A DNA stretch of 64,000 nucleotides from Didymella arachidicola (lineage: Eukaryota; Ascomycota; Dothideomycetes; Pleosporales; Didymellaceae): the NCBI GenBank assembly GCA_016630955.3, contig CM049997.1, forward strand, positions 62,001 through 126,000, in the 5' to 3' direction. The notes below the pieces were generated by a model. It was not told where the DNA came from. It saw nothing but the letters and a program-made list of their open reading frames with translations, and did not search any database. Positions 15,944-26,672 of the stretch are shown piece after piece (the stretch's first letter is position 1; each line of letters opens with the position of its first letter). Made by a program: the position numbers and the translations under genes.

Positions 15944-18060
15944 GACTCGTCCTGGGGCATGAAACCGCTCAGGCGTTTTAGCGTTTCGTGGTTCCTGCAC
16001 TTCGGATGGAAGCACTCAGCCCATTCTTGGCCGTAGCACCTCTCGTTTTGTACCATGTGCATGTTGAAGATGTCCTCCACACATTCAATTCCTGGGAAGT
16101 GAAGATTCGTGCGTTTATCCCACAAGTGATCTGTGCAATAGGTGTCCATACATTCCCACCAGTACTCCTCGCAGCTCTCGGGCTTGCTAGGAAACCATCC
16201 ACTGTCCAGTTTGAACTGCTTATGGTCCTCGCAGCCTTCGTGGTAACACTGCGTAGGCGGAAGTTGAGGATGATACGGGTTCCGAATGTCCTGGTGTAGC
16301 TGTGACGTGTAGCTCCGAGCTGGCAAAGCGGGCTGTCGGTCAAAATCGGGTTCATCTCGACTTCGAGCGTATGAGTTGTAATCGTCCAGCTGCTGCTGAG
16401 TCGCAGAGTTGTTTTCTCTCCAGTGAATGAAATCTTCCGTGTGCCATTCTTTGTTGGTCTTCCGTGCGTTGGCTACTTGCCGGTCGAATCTCTCAAGTGC
16501 TTCGGGGTCGCCGAGCAGGTACTGTCTTGACCGTTGAATATTTTCTTCCGTCATCCAATCACAGACAGACTCGACATCCTGTAGGCTTGGTGTCTGAATA
16601 GTGACGGATGACGCTTCTCCCTTGTGCTCTGGGATGTTGTTGACAATGGTCAAGTTTATCGTTGGTACTTGAGGTTCTTGGAAGACAGGAGTCTGGGTGG
16701 ATTGGTCGCGCGAGACCATCATGCCCTGACTGTGTTGCGTTCTGTCGCATATAATCACACGTTTCCCTCCCATCGAGTAGCACTTGTCGCCATACTTGTA
16801 GATGGCATCGTAGTATCGTTTGCCAACAACAATGCTGTCGTCCTGGGTATCGCACTCTACCACATGGTATCGGCGGGGATCGTTGTCGATCCATTCCATT
16901 TTAGGGTAGGGTGTTGGTGACCGGATTTGCTTGCTTGGAGCATCCTCATCGGACTCCTCGATGTAGTCATTGTCGAGTCCGGAAGTGGGGCCTTCCATGA
17001 GACGTCCCATCTCATTAGTAACGACCTCCCACTCTTGGTCGCCGCTGTCGTCATGAGCCAGCATGTTCAGCTGCCTGGTCACTTTGTTCTTCATGCGACA
17101 GTCGCGGGCGTAGTGGCCTGTCTTGCCACAGCCGTAACAAGTCACTGAAGACTTATCACCGCGGTTATTACTACCCTTCTTTTTCTCATTCCATCGTTCA
17201 GGTCCTTTGTTAATGTTGGAGAGGTCCATTGCTGCAGGACCGTAGTATCCACTGTTCGTGTCGTTGTGGACACGGCGTCCCATGTTGGCTTGGTAAAGGC
17301 CACCACGTTGACCACGGCGGTAGTTGTTGTTGCGCCATTGGTTGCGTGGAGCCTGGGGTGGGCGAGTGACCTGAGTCACGACTCGCGCACGAGGGTCCTC
17401 CCTTAATTCTTGTTGAAGGTCGTAGAGCTTGACGTCGATACTGATCGCTTCGTTTACTAGTGCGTCGAAGGTATCGGTAGCTGCGGCAGTCCGCATGAGC
17501 TCTTCCTTGACCTTGGGCTTAAGGCCTTGTTTGAACATGGTCATCAACGCAACGTCGTCCCAGCCGGTGAACGTAGCTACTTGCTGAAACTTGGCAGCGT
17601 AGTCGGCGGCGGACGCAGTTTGTCGGATGCGCTGAATCTCGCGTCGGGCGATGGTTGGTTCGTTGTGCACTCCAAATACTTGGCGAATCTGTTCCTTGAA
17701 CAGATCGAAGTCTTCGATCCATGGGTCGATGTCTGCTGAGTTGCTTGCTCCGTCGTGGTAACGGCGAATAAAGGGTTTGATCCAAGTGAACGCGCGATCC
17801 TTCATAAACGTACTCACAAAAGTGACACGCTTCTCCTCTGGGATGCGTTCTCCTTGGAACATGAAAAACAGATCGAAATTCATGAGCCAGTCTTCCAGCT
17901 TGTCGCGAGTGCCATCAAAGGCCTCGGGTTTAGCCACTGGGTAAACACTGGTAGGGGCAGGCGCCGCTGCCTCCTCGTCCATGTCGAGATCGTCATCAGC
18001 CGTACGGCGTGATGCGTTGGAGTTGCTTGGGGTAGCACGGGATCCTGAGGTAGTACTCAT
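15808..18060 (-). CDS. Gag protein of element C
   Basis: It has 750 residues from ATG 18060, the same length as gag of B. The gag core, CCHC knuckle (CYGCGKTGHYARDC) and C-terminal Cys/His-rich block are all conserved. Most differences from B are single substitutions, but residues of about 405-450 are clearly diverged (for example VGKRYYDAIYKYGDKCYS versus VGKRYYDSFFRLNDKYYS). That points to recombination or faster change in that stretch. Confidence 0.92.
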   Translation of the reverse strand: MSTTSGSRATPSNSNASRRTADDDLDMDEEAAAPAPTSVYPVAKPEAFDGTRDKLEDWLMNFDLFFMFQGERIPEEKRVTFVSTFMKDRAFTWIKPFIRRYHDGASNSADIDPWIEDFDLFKEQIRQVFGVHNEPTIARREIQRIRQTASAADYAAKFQQVATFTGWDDVALMTMFKQGLKPKVKEELMRTAAATDTFDALVNEAISIDVKLYDLQQELREDPRARVVTQVTRPPQAPRNQWRNNNYRRGQRGGLYQANMGRRVHNDTNSGYYGPAAMDLSNINKGPERWNEKKKGSNNRGDKSSVTCYGCGKTGHYARDCRMKNKVTRQLNMLAHDDSGDQEWEVVTNEMGRLMEGPTSGLDNDYIEESDEDAPSKQIRSPTPYPKMEWIDNDPRRYHVVECDTQDDSIVVGKRYYDAIYKYGDKCYSMGGKRVIICDRTQHSQGMMVSRDQSTQTPVFQEPQVPTINLTIVNNIPEHKGEASSVTIQTPSLQDVESVCDWMTEENIQRSRQYLLGDPEALERFDRQVANARKTNKEWHTEDFIHWRENNSATQQQLDDYNSYARSRDEPDFDRQPALPARSYTSQLHQDIRNPYHPQLPPTQCYHEGCEDHKQFKLDSGWFPSKPESCEEYWWECMDTYCTDHLWDKRTNLHFPGIECVEDIFNMHMVQNERCYGQEWAECFHPKCRNHETLKRLSGFMPQDESFLDIWQTDAKDDPDESFHSTQSRAPGIDVRIPMRTSPSSNSLSC
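15937..15943 (-). promoter_or_regulatory. -1 ribosomal frameshift site of element C
   Basis: The minus strand reads T TTT TTA in the gag frame, at the same place as in element B, inside the 136-bp stretch where the gag and pol frames overlap before the gag stop at 15808. Confidence 0.65.
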
Positions 18061-18077
18061 CTTGGGGGTGTTCAAAA

Positions 18078-18592
18078 TGTTGAAGTCGTACTTTAAGCAA
18101 AGCTCGTAAGCACTAATTCTATTGGTTCTCGGGGATGAGTACGGTGACAAGAAGCCGAAGGGGTTGGTTGCAATAAGGTGTACAGATACGATCTGTCAGT
18201 CTTGAGAGCAGGGTAACGATGAGTAGTACAGAGTAGACTGTCTAGCTCGAAGGTTGGTTTTGAGATCCAAAGACAAACTTGATAACTTAGGTTGAACACG
18301 AACCATAAGGGTTGTGTTCCTACGTACTTATATACTAAAGAGATATCCTATGCTCGACTTGCTCGACGTGAGCTTCGTGAGCGTCTGCTCGACTTGCTCG
18401 ACGTGAGCTGCGTGAGCTGGGCACGTGAGGATCCACTTGCTCGAGTGCCAAGGCGTGAGCGAGGTCATGTGACCGTGGGAACACCACGTCACAACCGTGC
18501 CGCACGGGGAGCCCCCGTAACCATACTGCCCGAGTCCTTTTCTTGAGCGCTGACAGCCTGTCAGCAATTGGCTGGTATAAGAGTTCGTAACA
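18078..18592 (-). repeat. 5' LTR of element C (515 bp)
   Basis: This is a copy of the LTR at 11300-11813 with one extra G and two substitutions. On the minus strand GTGTTCAA in R is complementary to TTGAACAC just after the LTR, as in element B. Confidence 0.95.
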
Positions 18593-18609
18593 CACGTACT
18601 TAAGCTAGC

Positions 18610-20022
18610 CGCACGAGGATTTCCCCCCCGGCTTAACGCTGTAGCTAATATAGCTAATTCTCTGCGTAATAAGCGTAGTATAGCCTATATTAGCGCAAAC
18701 TAGGCTAGTACGTTTGTTTTACGCTAACTAGAGCTTAAAGTAAAGTTTAATCGCAAGTACAACTACAGGAGAGCCCTCTATAAGAATCCTAAGGTTATAT
18801 AGGGCTAGTTTAGCCTAGTAGCTAATATTAAAGCTAAGTATAGTATCTAGGATAATAATATATACAACTTTAATAAGACAGGCTTTATAATAGGCTAGAT
18901 ATCTACTAGAGCGGTTGTTACAGCTTTAGAGTATTAAAGAAGACTAAAGCAGGTCTAGCTAGGCAACTAGGAGTAGACAATAGTTATCTAGGGTATTAAT
19001 GCTACAGGGTAGGCTATCCTACCCTTTATTATCTTTAAAGCGCGTAACTAGCTTACTAACTAGTATAAGGAAGAAGACCTACCTAAAGACTAGGTTATTA
19101 GGATCTCTAAGAACAGCTAGACTATAAATTAGCTTAGTCTATAGTAGTTAAAGCACTTTAACAAGCATACAAAGGGACGTATAGTAGGCACCTACTGTAT
19201 ACTTATTATTAACGGCTATAAGAGTTACAACTCGCTAGACTTCTAGCAATACTGCAAGGATAGTAAGATTTTCACTGTCTGTATGCCTCCTTACTCATCG
19301 CACCTCCTTTAACTGGTTAATGTAGGCTGTTTTAGTCCTTTAAAGCGCGCGTATAGGCGCTAAGCCAAAGACTCTATGCGCAACTAGATTAACCACATTA
19401 TAAAGCCTAAGTTTTTACCATGCTTTAAGCGCGCCTACGATGCTGCAATAACACCTGGCAATATCCAAGGAGGGTTCTGAGGCGCTGGACTCGTCCCCTT
19501 TGACCCACAACGGGTCATAATGGGCCTTGATGTGAAGCTGCGCACGCCTTCACCACAACTCCCTGCCAGCAACAAGCCCTGGCAGTCGCAAACACCAAGC
19601 AATACCCTGGAATTTAGGTCGCAATCTGCTCTGATTCGAGACAAGTACAAGGCACAGCAGGGTAGCTCACCTAATTCTGTGCTAAGCGCGCTTGAGCACT
19701 ACGCAAAGGGGGGAGCTGTTTTATCGCATAAGCTGGTTTTAGCGCAAAAGCGCATTTGTGAACTTGAAGCAGCTGCTGAGGCAGCTACGCAACGCAGATC
19801 ACACAAAAGAAAGCGAATTAAGGCAGAGGAAAGCCTAACAATTAAGGAGGGCTAGCGACTGACTGCTCTAAAGGAGTTTGGGGCGCGTAGTGATGGTAAG
19901 AAGGCAAAGAAGCAGGCGCGCGCTGAAGGGGGTGAACCATCCCAACGACACTGTAGAACGTGCGGAGAGACAGGGCATAACGCGCGAACGTGCAAGAATG
20001 AAGTAGAAGAGGCCCCTAAGTA
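18610..20022 (+). pseudogene. Pogo transposase copy, RIP-degraded front and clean tail
   Basis: The frame reads through the catalytic core with many TAG stops up to about 19440 (YNFNKTGFIIG near 18870, NGYKSYNS near 19220, FSPLKRAY near 19340). It then becomes nearly clean: from 19459 to 20022 only two stops interrupt the C-terminal part (LVPFDP, coiled coil, zinc knuckle CRTCGETGHNARTC). The switch from heavy decay to almost none within one copy suggests that the tail came from a less decayed copy by recombination or conversion. Start and left terminal repeat are lost, as element C abuts at 18592. Confidence 0.8.
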
Positions 20023-20161
20023 ATACTACAGGTTGCTTTGCCCTATACTAGCCCAGAGTAGGCTGATGCAGGCTAAAGTAGGGTATAATAGGGGAGAGTC
20101 TTGGCAAAAGTGGACGACTCGCCCGTGTGGACGGCTCGCCCGTAAGGTACGTTATACTTTA

Positions 20162-20890
20162 AAGCAGCTTATAAGAAAGCTATAACCCTAAGCAACATCT
20201 AGAGAGGGTTCTAAGGCGCTGGACTAGTCCCTTTTAACCTAGAACAGGTCATATCAACCCTTAATGTGAAGCTGCGCACTCTATCACCACTACTCCCTAC
20301 AAACAACAAGCCCTAGCAGTCGCAAACCCTAAGTAATACCCTAGAATTTGGGTCGCAATCGACGCTTGTGAAGAAGAGGATTTAGAGGCACGTAGACAGC
20401 TTACCAACCTCTATGGTTGAAGCGTTTAAGAAGGTGTCAAAGGGGGCAGCAATTGTTGCGCACAAGCTGGTGTTGGCGCAACAAGAGATAGCTGAGCTTC
20501 GAGCAGCTAATGAAGCCGCCACGCGACGTAAATCGCACAAAAGAAAGCGTATTCAAGCTAAGGGAAGCCTTGTAGTTAAAGAAGGCCAGCGGTTAACTGC
20601 TCTACAGGAGTTTGGCGCGCGTGGTGATGGTAAGAAGGCAAAGAAGCGGGTGCGCGCTGAAGGAGGTGAACCATCCCAACGACGCTGTGGACAGTGCGGA
20701 GAGGGCGGGCACAATGCGCGAACTTGCAAGAATGAAGTAAAAGAGGTTTCTAAGTAATATTATAGCTTGCTTTGCCTTATGCAGCGCTAGTTTGTGGTGT
20801 TTTGGGCCATAATAGGGTAAGATTTGGTGGGGTCTTGGCAAAAGTGTTTCGCTCGCCCGTGTGTTCCGCTCGCCCGTTGTGTACGTTAGC
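20162..20890 (+). pseudogene. Second pogo transposase tail, partial tandem copy
   Basis: This repeats the last third of the copy at 18610-20022, starting near the GGF.GAGLV block. Its C-terminal 114 residues (20413-20757) are fully open and end in a CCHC knuckle CGQCGEGGHNARTC. Both copies are followed by a related end sequence with two CTCGCCCGT repeats (20128-20152 and 20851-20875), probably the right end of the transposon. It is not a complete gene. Confidence 0.75.
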
Positions 20891-21228
20891 TCTTATAGCT
20901 ATTAATAACTAGTAGTTAGTAGATACTAATAGTACGCTTCTTTATATACCTTTTAAAGTACTTTAACTACTCTAAACTAAGCTTATTAGTAGTGTAGCTA
21001 TTACTAGAGACTCTAATAACCTAATTCTAGAGTAGGTCTTCTACCTTATACTAGCTAGAGAGGTAGTAGCGTGCCTTAAAGATAGTAAAGGGCGGGATAG
21101 CCTATCTTTTAGCATTAATGCACTAGATAACCGTTACCTACTCCCGGTTGCCTAGCTGGACTGCCTTTGGCCTTCCTTGTCTCTCTGAAGCTGTAACAAC
21201 TGCTCCTTGGGAGATCTGGCCCATCATG
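20891..21228 (-). pseudogene. Reverse pogo transposase fragment
   Basis: On the minus strand the start is clean (MMGQISQGAVVTASERQGR, then PKAVQLGNRE). After about 21140 it carries RIP-like stops and continues as IPPFTIFKARYY near 21080. It is the middle of a pogo transposase, cut at both ends. It begins abruptly at 21228, exactly where the ice-binding-like frame is broken. Confidence 0.7.
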
Positions 21229-21493
21229 TCGATGCCAGTGACCTTGCCGTGTTGTATGCCGTTTGAGCATCCTGACGCGCTTGGCCAGCGACTGCATCTC
21301 CAGCATAAACCTCACCAGAAAGGTCTGGCGGAAAGCCGGTGAGGGAGGTGTCTGTGTTGGGGGATAGACCAAGACTGCCAGTAACAACAGTAGCGCCTGT
21401 GTTGGTTATCGCGGAGCGAGCAACTACTCCAAAAGAAGCAGCTGTCCCCAAATCGATCTGTACGGAGACATGACATGTGAGTTGTTGGAGCAC
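21229..21493 (-). pseudogene. DUF3494 ice-binding-like protein, N-terminal relic
   Basis: About 85 residues match the first part of the DUF3494 (type I ice-binding) fold: DLGTAASFGVVARSAITNTG, then VVTGSLGLSP, LTGFPP, VYAGDAVAGQARQDAQTAYN. In this family the domain is a secreted beta-solenoid that binds ice or serves as an adhesin module. The frame is stopped exactly at the junction with a pogo fragment. Upstream, a hydrophobic stretch in frame (YFFAVLQQL) could be what is left of a signal peptide, but no ATG is in frame; an ATG at about 21521 is out of frame. The gene is truncated and not functional. Confidence 0.7.
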
Positions 21494-24033
21494 GGCAAAG
21501 AAATAGTTATGTTGAGTTTCATAATCGTAAGACTGTGCAAGGTGTAAGTTGTCCTGTCAAATGTGGGGCAGCTGTCTTCTTTAATGTCTCTCTATATGAC
21601 GTGCATACGTCAGACCCGATGAGCAGAGAAAACCACCAGTCTGTTTGAAACAAGGTCTTAGCATTGCCGCCTGTACAGCGAGAGGAGCGTTGATCGGGAT
21701 GCTGAGAGCGTGGTTTGCACTAATTCTCAAGCTCTCAACCTCTGCTTGTAGGGTGCTGAGCCAAATCAAATCCCATGTATGCCGATTCAATTAAGTCTGG
21801 TTCTTCTTGGCTGTTCGTTTCATCGCAATAGTTATTGTGCAAGGCTTGGGAGGTACGGTCATCTCCATCAAATATCAAGCCGGGCTAGGGGTTAGCGCGA
21901 GAACGCCTTCATGACGCGTAGGAAGTGTATGACCCCGTCATGAAAGTCGCAGATGAGTTGAACTATCGTATTTTCGCTGTCGCAAGCGTTTCAACGCACT
22001 TGCAGCGAGAAGGGGGGCGGCCGACATTTTATCATGCTACCGGTCGGAGATACATGGTGGCGGAAGCTAAGAACCAAGACAAATGGCTCGACCAACACTA
22101 ACGAGTCGCGACAAGCTATTGCACTCTAGTAATTCTTATTCAAGGTTCTAGGCCCTACATCTTCCTTGGAATTTTGCATGAGCGCATTATAGAAGCTCTG
22201 GACTCTCTCGGACAGGGCAGGGCGGCCACCACCGGACGCCGCTTTTCCAGGCGCGGCTCGGATATATTGTCCGACGATAGAACTGTCTTTTATCAAAATC
22301 GACTTTCTGCTAGTCTGATACTCCGGAATAGGGTATTGGTATAACGTGGGTAAATCACTAACGCATGTGATCGCTGGGCCCTGGGCTCCTCGTCATCGTG
22401 TTTGGCAACGGGAAGTCATCCAACCATTCGCGCAGAAGGCAAGGAGCATGCAAATCTCTGCAATTTCCTTTGCGTCTTTCCGACACCAGCTTCCGTTCAC
22501 GCACGGAAAAAGGTATCCCCGGCCCATGGCCGCTCAACGGCGATGATTTCGAAGCCTGCTATGCTTGTCCTTCAGCTGAGCAACAATCAGCCCTTTCCAA
22601 CCAGCTTTTCACCCCACAGCGGCCTACCGTAAACTTCCTCTGGCCTCAGCACCATTGCAACCAAATTGCACCAAGAATTCACCATGTACGAGTAATTCCT
22701 GCGCGTCGTCACTCATCTGTCTAAGCTTTAGGATCGAACAGACTCCTGCAGCAGAACCACTGCAGCAGTACCAAACTTTATCTATCACAACGGCAGCTGC
22801 CTTGATGATCCTCGTTTCAAGATCGTCCGATTATCACAAGCCACAGACTTTAGCCGAAAGCAGGGCAAAGTAAGGACCAACCGACCATGGCCTCGCAGCT
22901 GCCGCGCTCAAGGACCTTGACAAACGGTCTAAGTATCTTTGCATAACAGCCTCGTCTTATAGAACATTGAACGTTGACATATTTGCCTCTTGTGAGATAG
23001 TATTATCGAAGGCAATTGAAACAGTTGATCGCAAAACTAGTGCGTAAGTATGTCGAAGCTTTTGTAGGTGCTTATCAAGCATTCACCTTGTCTGAGGAAA
23101 ATGTCCCTGATCAGCTGAATATTTTTTTCTGAACCGCATAAAGCCGCGCACTCTGTTCCATGGCTTTCGTCTTAGATGTTATGCGGTGTTCTGGTTCTGG
23201 CCACCAGATGCGGGTGCATAGTGCGCTCACCTAAATTGTCTGATCCATTGTCATCCGGGTCTCAACACAATCAGCCCACTTGTGATTGACCATAAGGTCC
23301 GAGCAACAGAGTTGATGAGCTGCTCGACTGAAGCTTGCGATATCTGCGCAATCCAGGCAGGTATTGCAGCAAGGATGCCCTGCATATCAATTGTTGCGCC
23401 ATGGAACGCAAAGACGTTCGTCAGTGTAGCTATAGCAAACAGACCGAGAACAAAGTATTTGAGTACATGCTCCGTGCATTGCTTATGACTGTGTCATGAC
23501 CGAAATGAACATCTGCCATCCAGGAGACATTGAGACGATGTTGATGGTCGAGAAATCTTCGGGTCATGAACTTAGCATACGTGCCTCGTTGTAGATCTCG
23601 AGCTGTGAGCCTGAGGCTGACGACTACGAGTCACCAGCATCACAACAATACAGATGATATGTGATCTTCCGAAAAACGTCAGAGTGAGTTGCCAGCGACT
23701 GGCAGAGTGTCATACATAAAGCAATCGTGAGGTGTGGGCCGCTGTATTTAGTCACTATCTGGATACCTCGTAACTTTTTATCGTAGTGTCCTCTGTTATT
23801 TCGATTGTATTGTACTTCCACAGTCATGACCAAGAATGTAATCACACCTAGGTAGCTAGCCGATTCATGGGCAAACTGCATAGCTGCGATAGTCATCTGC
23901 TCAATCACTTTCTGACAGCCTGTGAGGAATTGCATGTGCTTCCTTTGTTACCAAAATGTAGTAGCTCCTCCTTGCTTATGATAGCGTGGGACAATGTGTA
24001 GAAAACCAAAATGTTAACCTTGCCAAGCTTTCC
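21494..24033. other. 2.5 kb without a recognised gene
   Basis: No family could be recognised on either strand. The only coding-like stretch is 23251-23493 on the minus strand (81 open codons), which reads as a hydrophobic, membrane-like segment (LKYFVLGLFAIATLTNVFAF) and is preceded on the same strand by an open frame at 23624-23935. These could be exons of an unrecognised or decayed gene. The rest looks non-coding. Confidence 0.4.
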
Positions 24034-24825
24034 TCACCTTGTCCTGGCTGTCACAGTCTTCGTCACTGTGGACATGCGGATAGCAACCACTGTCCTTGTT
24101 GGATTCACCGTCTTGGTGATATATGAGATACTGACCGCAGTGACCGTGACGAAGTTTTGCACCGATACTGCGGCTGTCAAGGATTTTGTTATTGTAGAAA
24201 CCATGACAGCTGTTATTGTCACGAAGTTACGCACAGATGTTGTCGCTGTCGTTGTAGAAAGTCTTGTTGAAGTTGTTGTGGTGGTTGCTTTAGAAGTTGT
24301 TGTAGAGATACTAACGACTGTCACTGTCCTGAAAATTGTTGTTGTAGATGTTGCTGTGATTATGGGTGCGGTTGCTGTCGTGGTAGTGCCTACTATTGTT
24401 GTAGTACCCGCGTTGGTGACAGTGGTGGTCGAGGTAGACACATCCCCGAATGGCGGGAAGGCGCAGCCAATGTCGGCATAGTAATAAGGCGATGTTGAAT
24501 CCGCTGTGAAGTTTCCATCCCTAGTTGATGAGGTTAGCGTAGACATAAATGTCAATGCAGATCCGAACACTTACAGACTTGTGTCAAAGAACTCGCAGAA
24601 CTGGTTGGTCCCATCTCCTGAGTATCGGAGGGCTTGACACCTCGTGTCTTGCTTACAAAATGCGGCGCACAACGTGAATGTAGAAGGGGAGTCGTAGAAG
24701 AAGTTACCCATGTAAAAGCTAATGTTCGTCTCATTGTGAAAGCCGAGAGTCCCGCATATTAGTGCGGCAGACGCCGAAGAGATAATACAGAGGAAGCCAA
24801 AGCAGAGACACACGACTCGAATCAT
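24034..24825 (-). CDS. Secreted PAN-like/Thr-rich protein, two exons
   Basis: The model joins exon 1 (24575-24825) and exon 2 (24034-24520) across a 54-bp intron with donor GTAAGT and acceptor ACTAG, giving 245 residues. A signal peptide covers about residues 1-20 (MIRVVCLCFGFLCIISSASA). The next 75 residues hold six or so cysteines in a pattern like a PAN/Apple or WSC-type extracellular domain (CAAFCKQDTRCQALRYSG). The C-terminal half is a low-complexity Thr/Ser/Val stretch, expected to be heavily O-glycosylated. It is likely a cell-surface or secreted protein. A possible third exon after a GTGAGG at the end of the frame cannot be excluded. Confidence 0.65.
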
Positions 24826-26672
24826 TCTGAAAATTGTAAGGTATTAGGCAGTAACAATCTGCTCAAAATATTACGGAAAACTCCAGGATACATAGTGGGA
24901 GGTCAAGGATTTGCCCGTGTTGTGTTGATCCTGGCATTGCCGAGGAATGTACAACGTAAACCCAACGGAGCAGAATTCGTGCGACAACTTCGAACGTCGG
25001 AATGCTAGAACAGATTTTTTTATTATTGTTGAATGACATGATAGAGGTGTAATCGTCAAATTGAACACCGGGAATCGGGCTTCGCGTTCTGCTGTTCCCA
25101 TTGTGTTATATAGGCAGTAAATTGAGTATCGCCTTAGCATTTCGTCACTGCAAGGTTCGAGATCTTCATGTCGGCGGTTCCACACGTTGACAGGCTGAAG
25201 GCCGCCAGAACTCTAGGGAGTTGAAATCTAGACCATGTCAGGTACAACAATTTAGCTCGGTGCTCAGCTAGCTGCATCCATGAGACGTCATTACAAGGTA
25301 TCGGCTAGGTCTACCGACACATATAAAGGGTTAGCGCCCAGCTCCCATTTGGGTGGCACTTGGGTAAGTGCGAATGCCATATTCTCATCTGACACTATGT
25401 TCCTTTGTTCGCTCAGGTGCGTCATGGTTTCCAATCTCTGGTGAACTTCTAGCCTCGCGGTCTCAAGCTACTAGGCGCTGTCCCTGAGATGCTAAACCCT
25501 TTGCGGTTTCGCGCGCCAAGAAATTGCACAACGTGGAACAGACATTCGGTGTAGCGAACCGGGGGAGATCTAGAGCCTCCAGATTCGTCGCAAAACCCCA
25601 AGTTCTGGTAAGCTTACCGACTGTGTCTCTACTAGGCGTCGTTATTGCTAGAAAATCCCGAAAGTAGAATAGGTGGGCTACGCCCAATCGACTCCATGAC
25701 CGGCGCTAGCGCGGGGTACACCCGAGGCTAGATCTATGTTTTGATATGAGCTGAGTGATTCCGCTTAGTGAGTCAGCCTCTCTTGCAAGCATGGAGCCCA
25801 GCGATTCAGGCGAAGCATAACGCTCACATCAGCAGGGTCTTCCGTGCTCCCTCTTCCGATGGGAACATTGTATATCTACGTCATATTTCATAGATAACTA
25901 TACCTAAGGGAGATGCAGAGCTTATTAAGTCCCGACTGATCTTAACCACTCATTCTTACAGCATACTTGAAAGAACGATGATAAGACTATGTTGACACGC
26001 TATCAGGTGCGTAGATACCTAACTTTTAGACGCGGGTGGCTGCATGCAGAACTAGCCTACCGTAGGACGGGGTGCTAATTCACCTGCCAGTGTAGCTCTA
26101 ATTTGGCTTCAGCTTGGAGCTTTGACCCTTGCAGTCCCCTGATGGAGATAGGCACGGCTTTCCTATCCGACGTGATGGACTCCGTCTCGTGGCCACGCTC
26201 ATATCAAAGTCCAGATGGGCGCAATGCCAGAGTCTGGTTCTGCGTTGCGTTTTGTATGCACTTACCGTATCCTTTCCCACTTTGCACTCACCACTATTGG
26301 ACTCGGCAAGTTCTTTCACAGATGCGACACCAAAAGTTCGTTTAGCGAGAGTACCAGACCGTAATGAGCAAAATCAAGGAGCGCACGTCTCTTCTCGTCC
26401 AAACTCCGAGCACTTAGTAGTCTGGGACTGCCATCCATGGTTACCTTCAACGATGCTGAGATCTCGCCGTGTATGTCGGTACTGATAGTATGATAGTATG
26501 AGTAGGTCCTTGGAGATATCCTGTATAAAGTCGGCAGTGTCCTGCTCATTAGACATTACAAGAGCTTCAAACCAATCATCTACTTGACAACAGTTTTACA
26601 TCTCCTCCAAACGACGACTCTTCCGTCACTCATCATCTTCAATCTACACTTACGCACTCCTCCTCAAGAATC
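24826..26672. other. 1.8 kb without a recognised gene
   Basis: No open frame here has a recognisable family or composition. The last 100 bp, with pyrimidine-rich stretches (CTCCTCC, CACTCCTCCTC), are probably promoter and 5' leader of the protease gene at 26673. Confidence 0.5.

Larger units (their letters stand above)
11300..18592 (-). mobile_element. Element C: complete Ty3/gypsy chromovirus, minus strand
   Basis: The element is 7293 bp with LTRs of 514 and 515 bp that differ at three places seen by eye: two transitions and one single-base indel near 11660-11705 and 18430-18482. It is therefore older than B but still young. Layout on the minus strand: 5' LTR (18078-18592), gag, pol by -1 frameshift, antisense zinc-cluster gene (plus strand), polypurine tract, 3' LTR (11300-11813). 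All frames are open. Flanks GGTTC and CACGT do not form a target-site duplication. Confidence 0.95.

Noticed and set aside
21115..21230. Continuation of the ice-binding-like protein (MMGQISQGAVV...)
   Set aside because: It looked like a frameshifted extension of DUF3494, but comparison with the pogo copies shows it is transposase sequence.
24011..24481. 156-codon Val-rich frame on the plus strand
   Set aside because: It is the antisense shadow of the Thr-rich exon of the PAN-like gene; Thr codons read as Val on the other strand.
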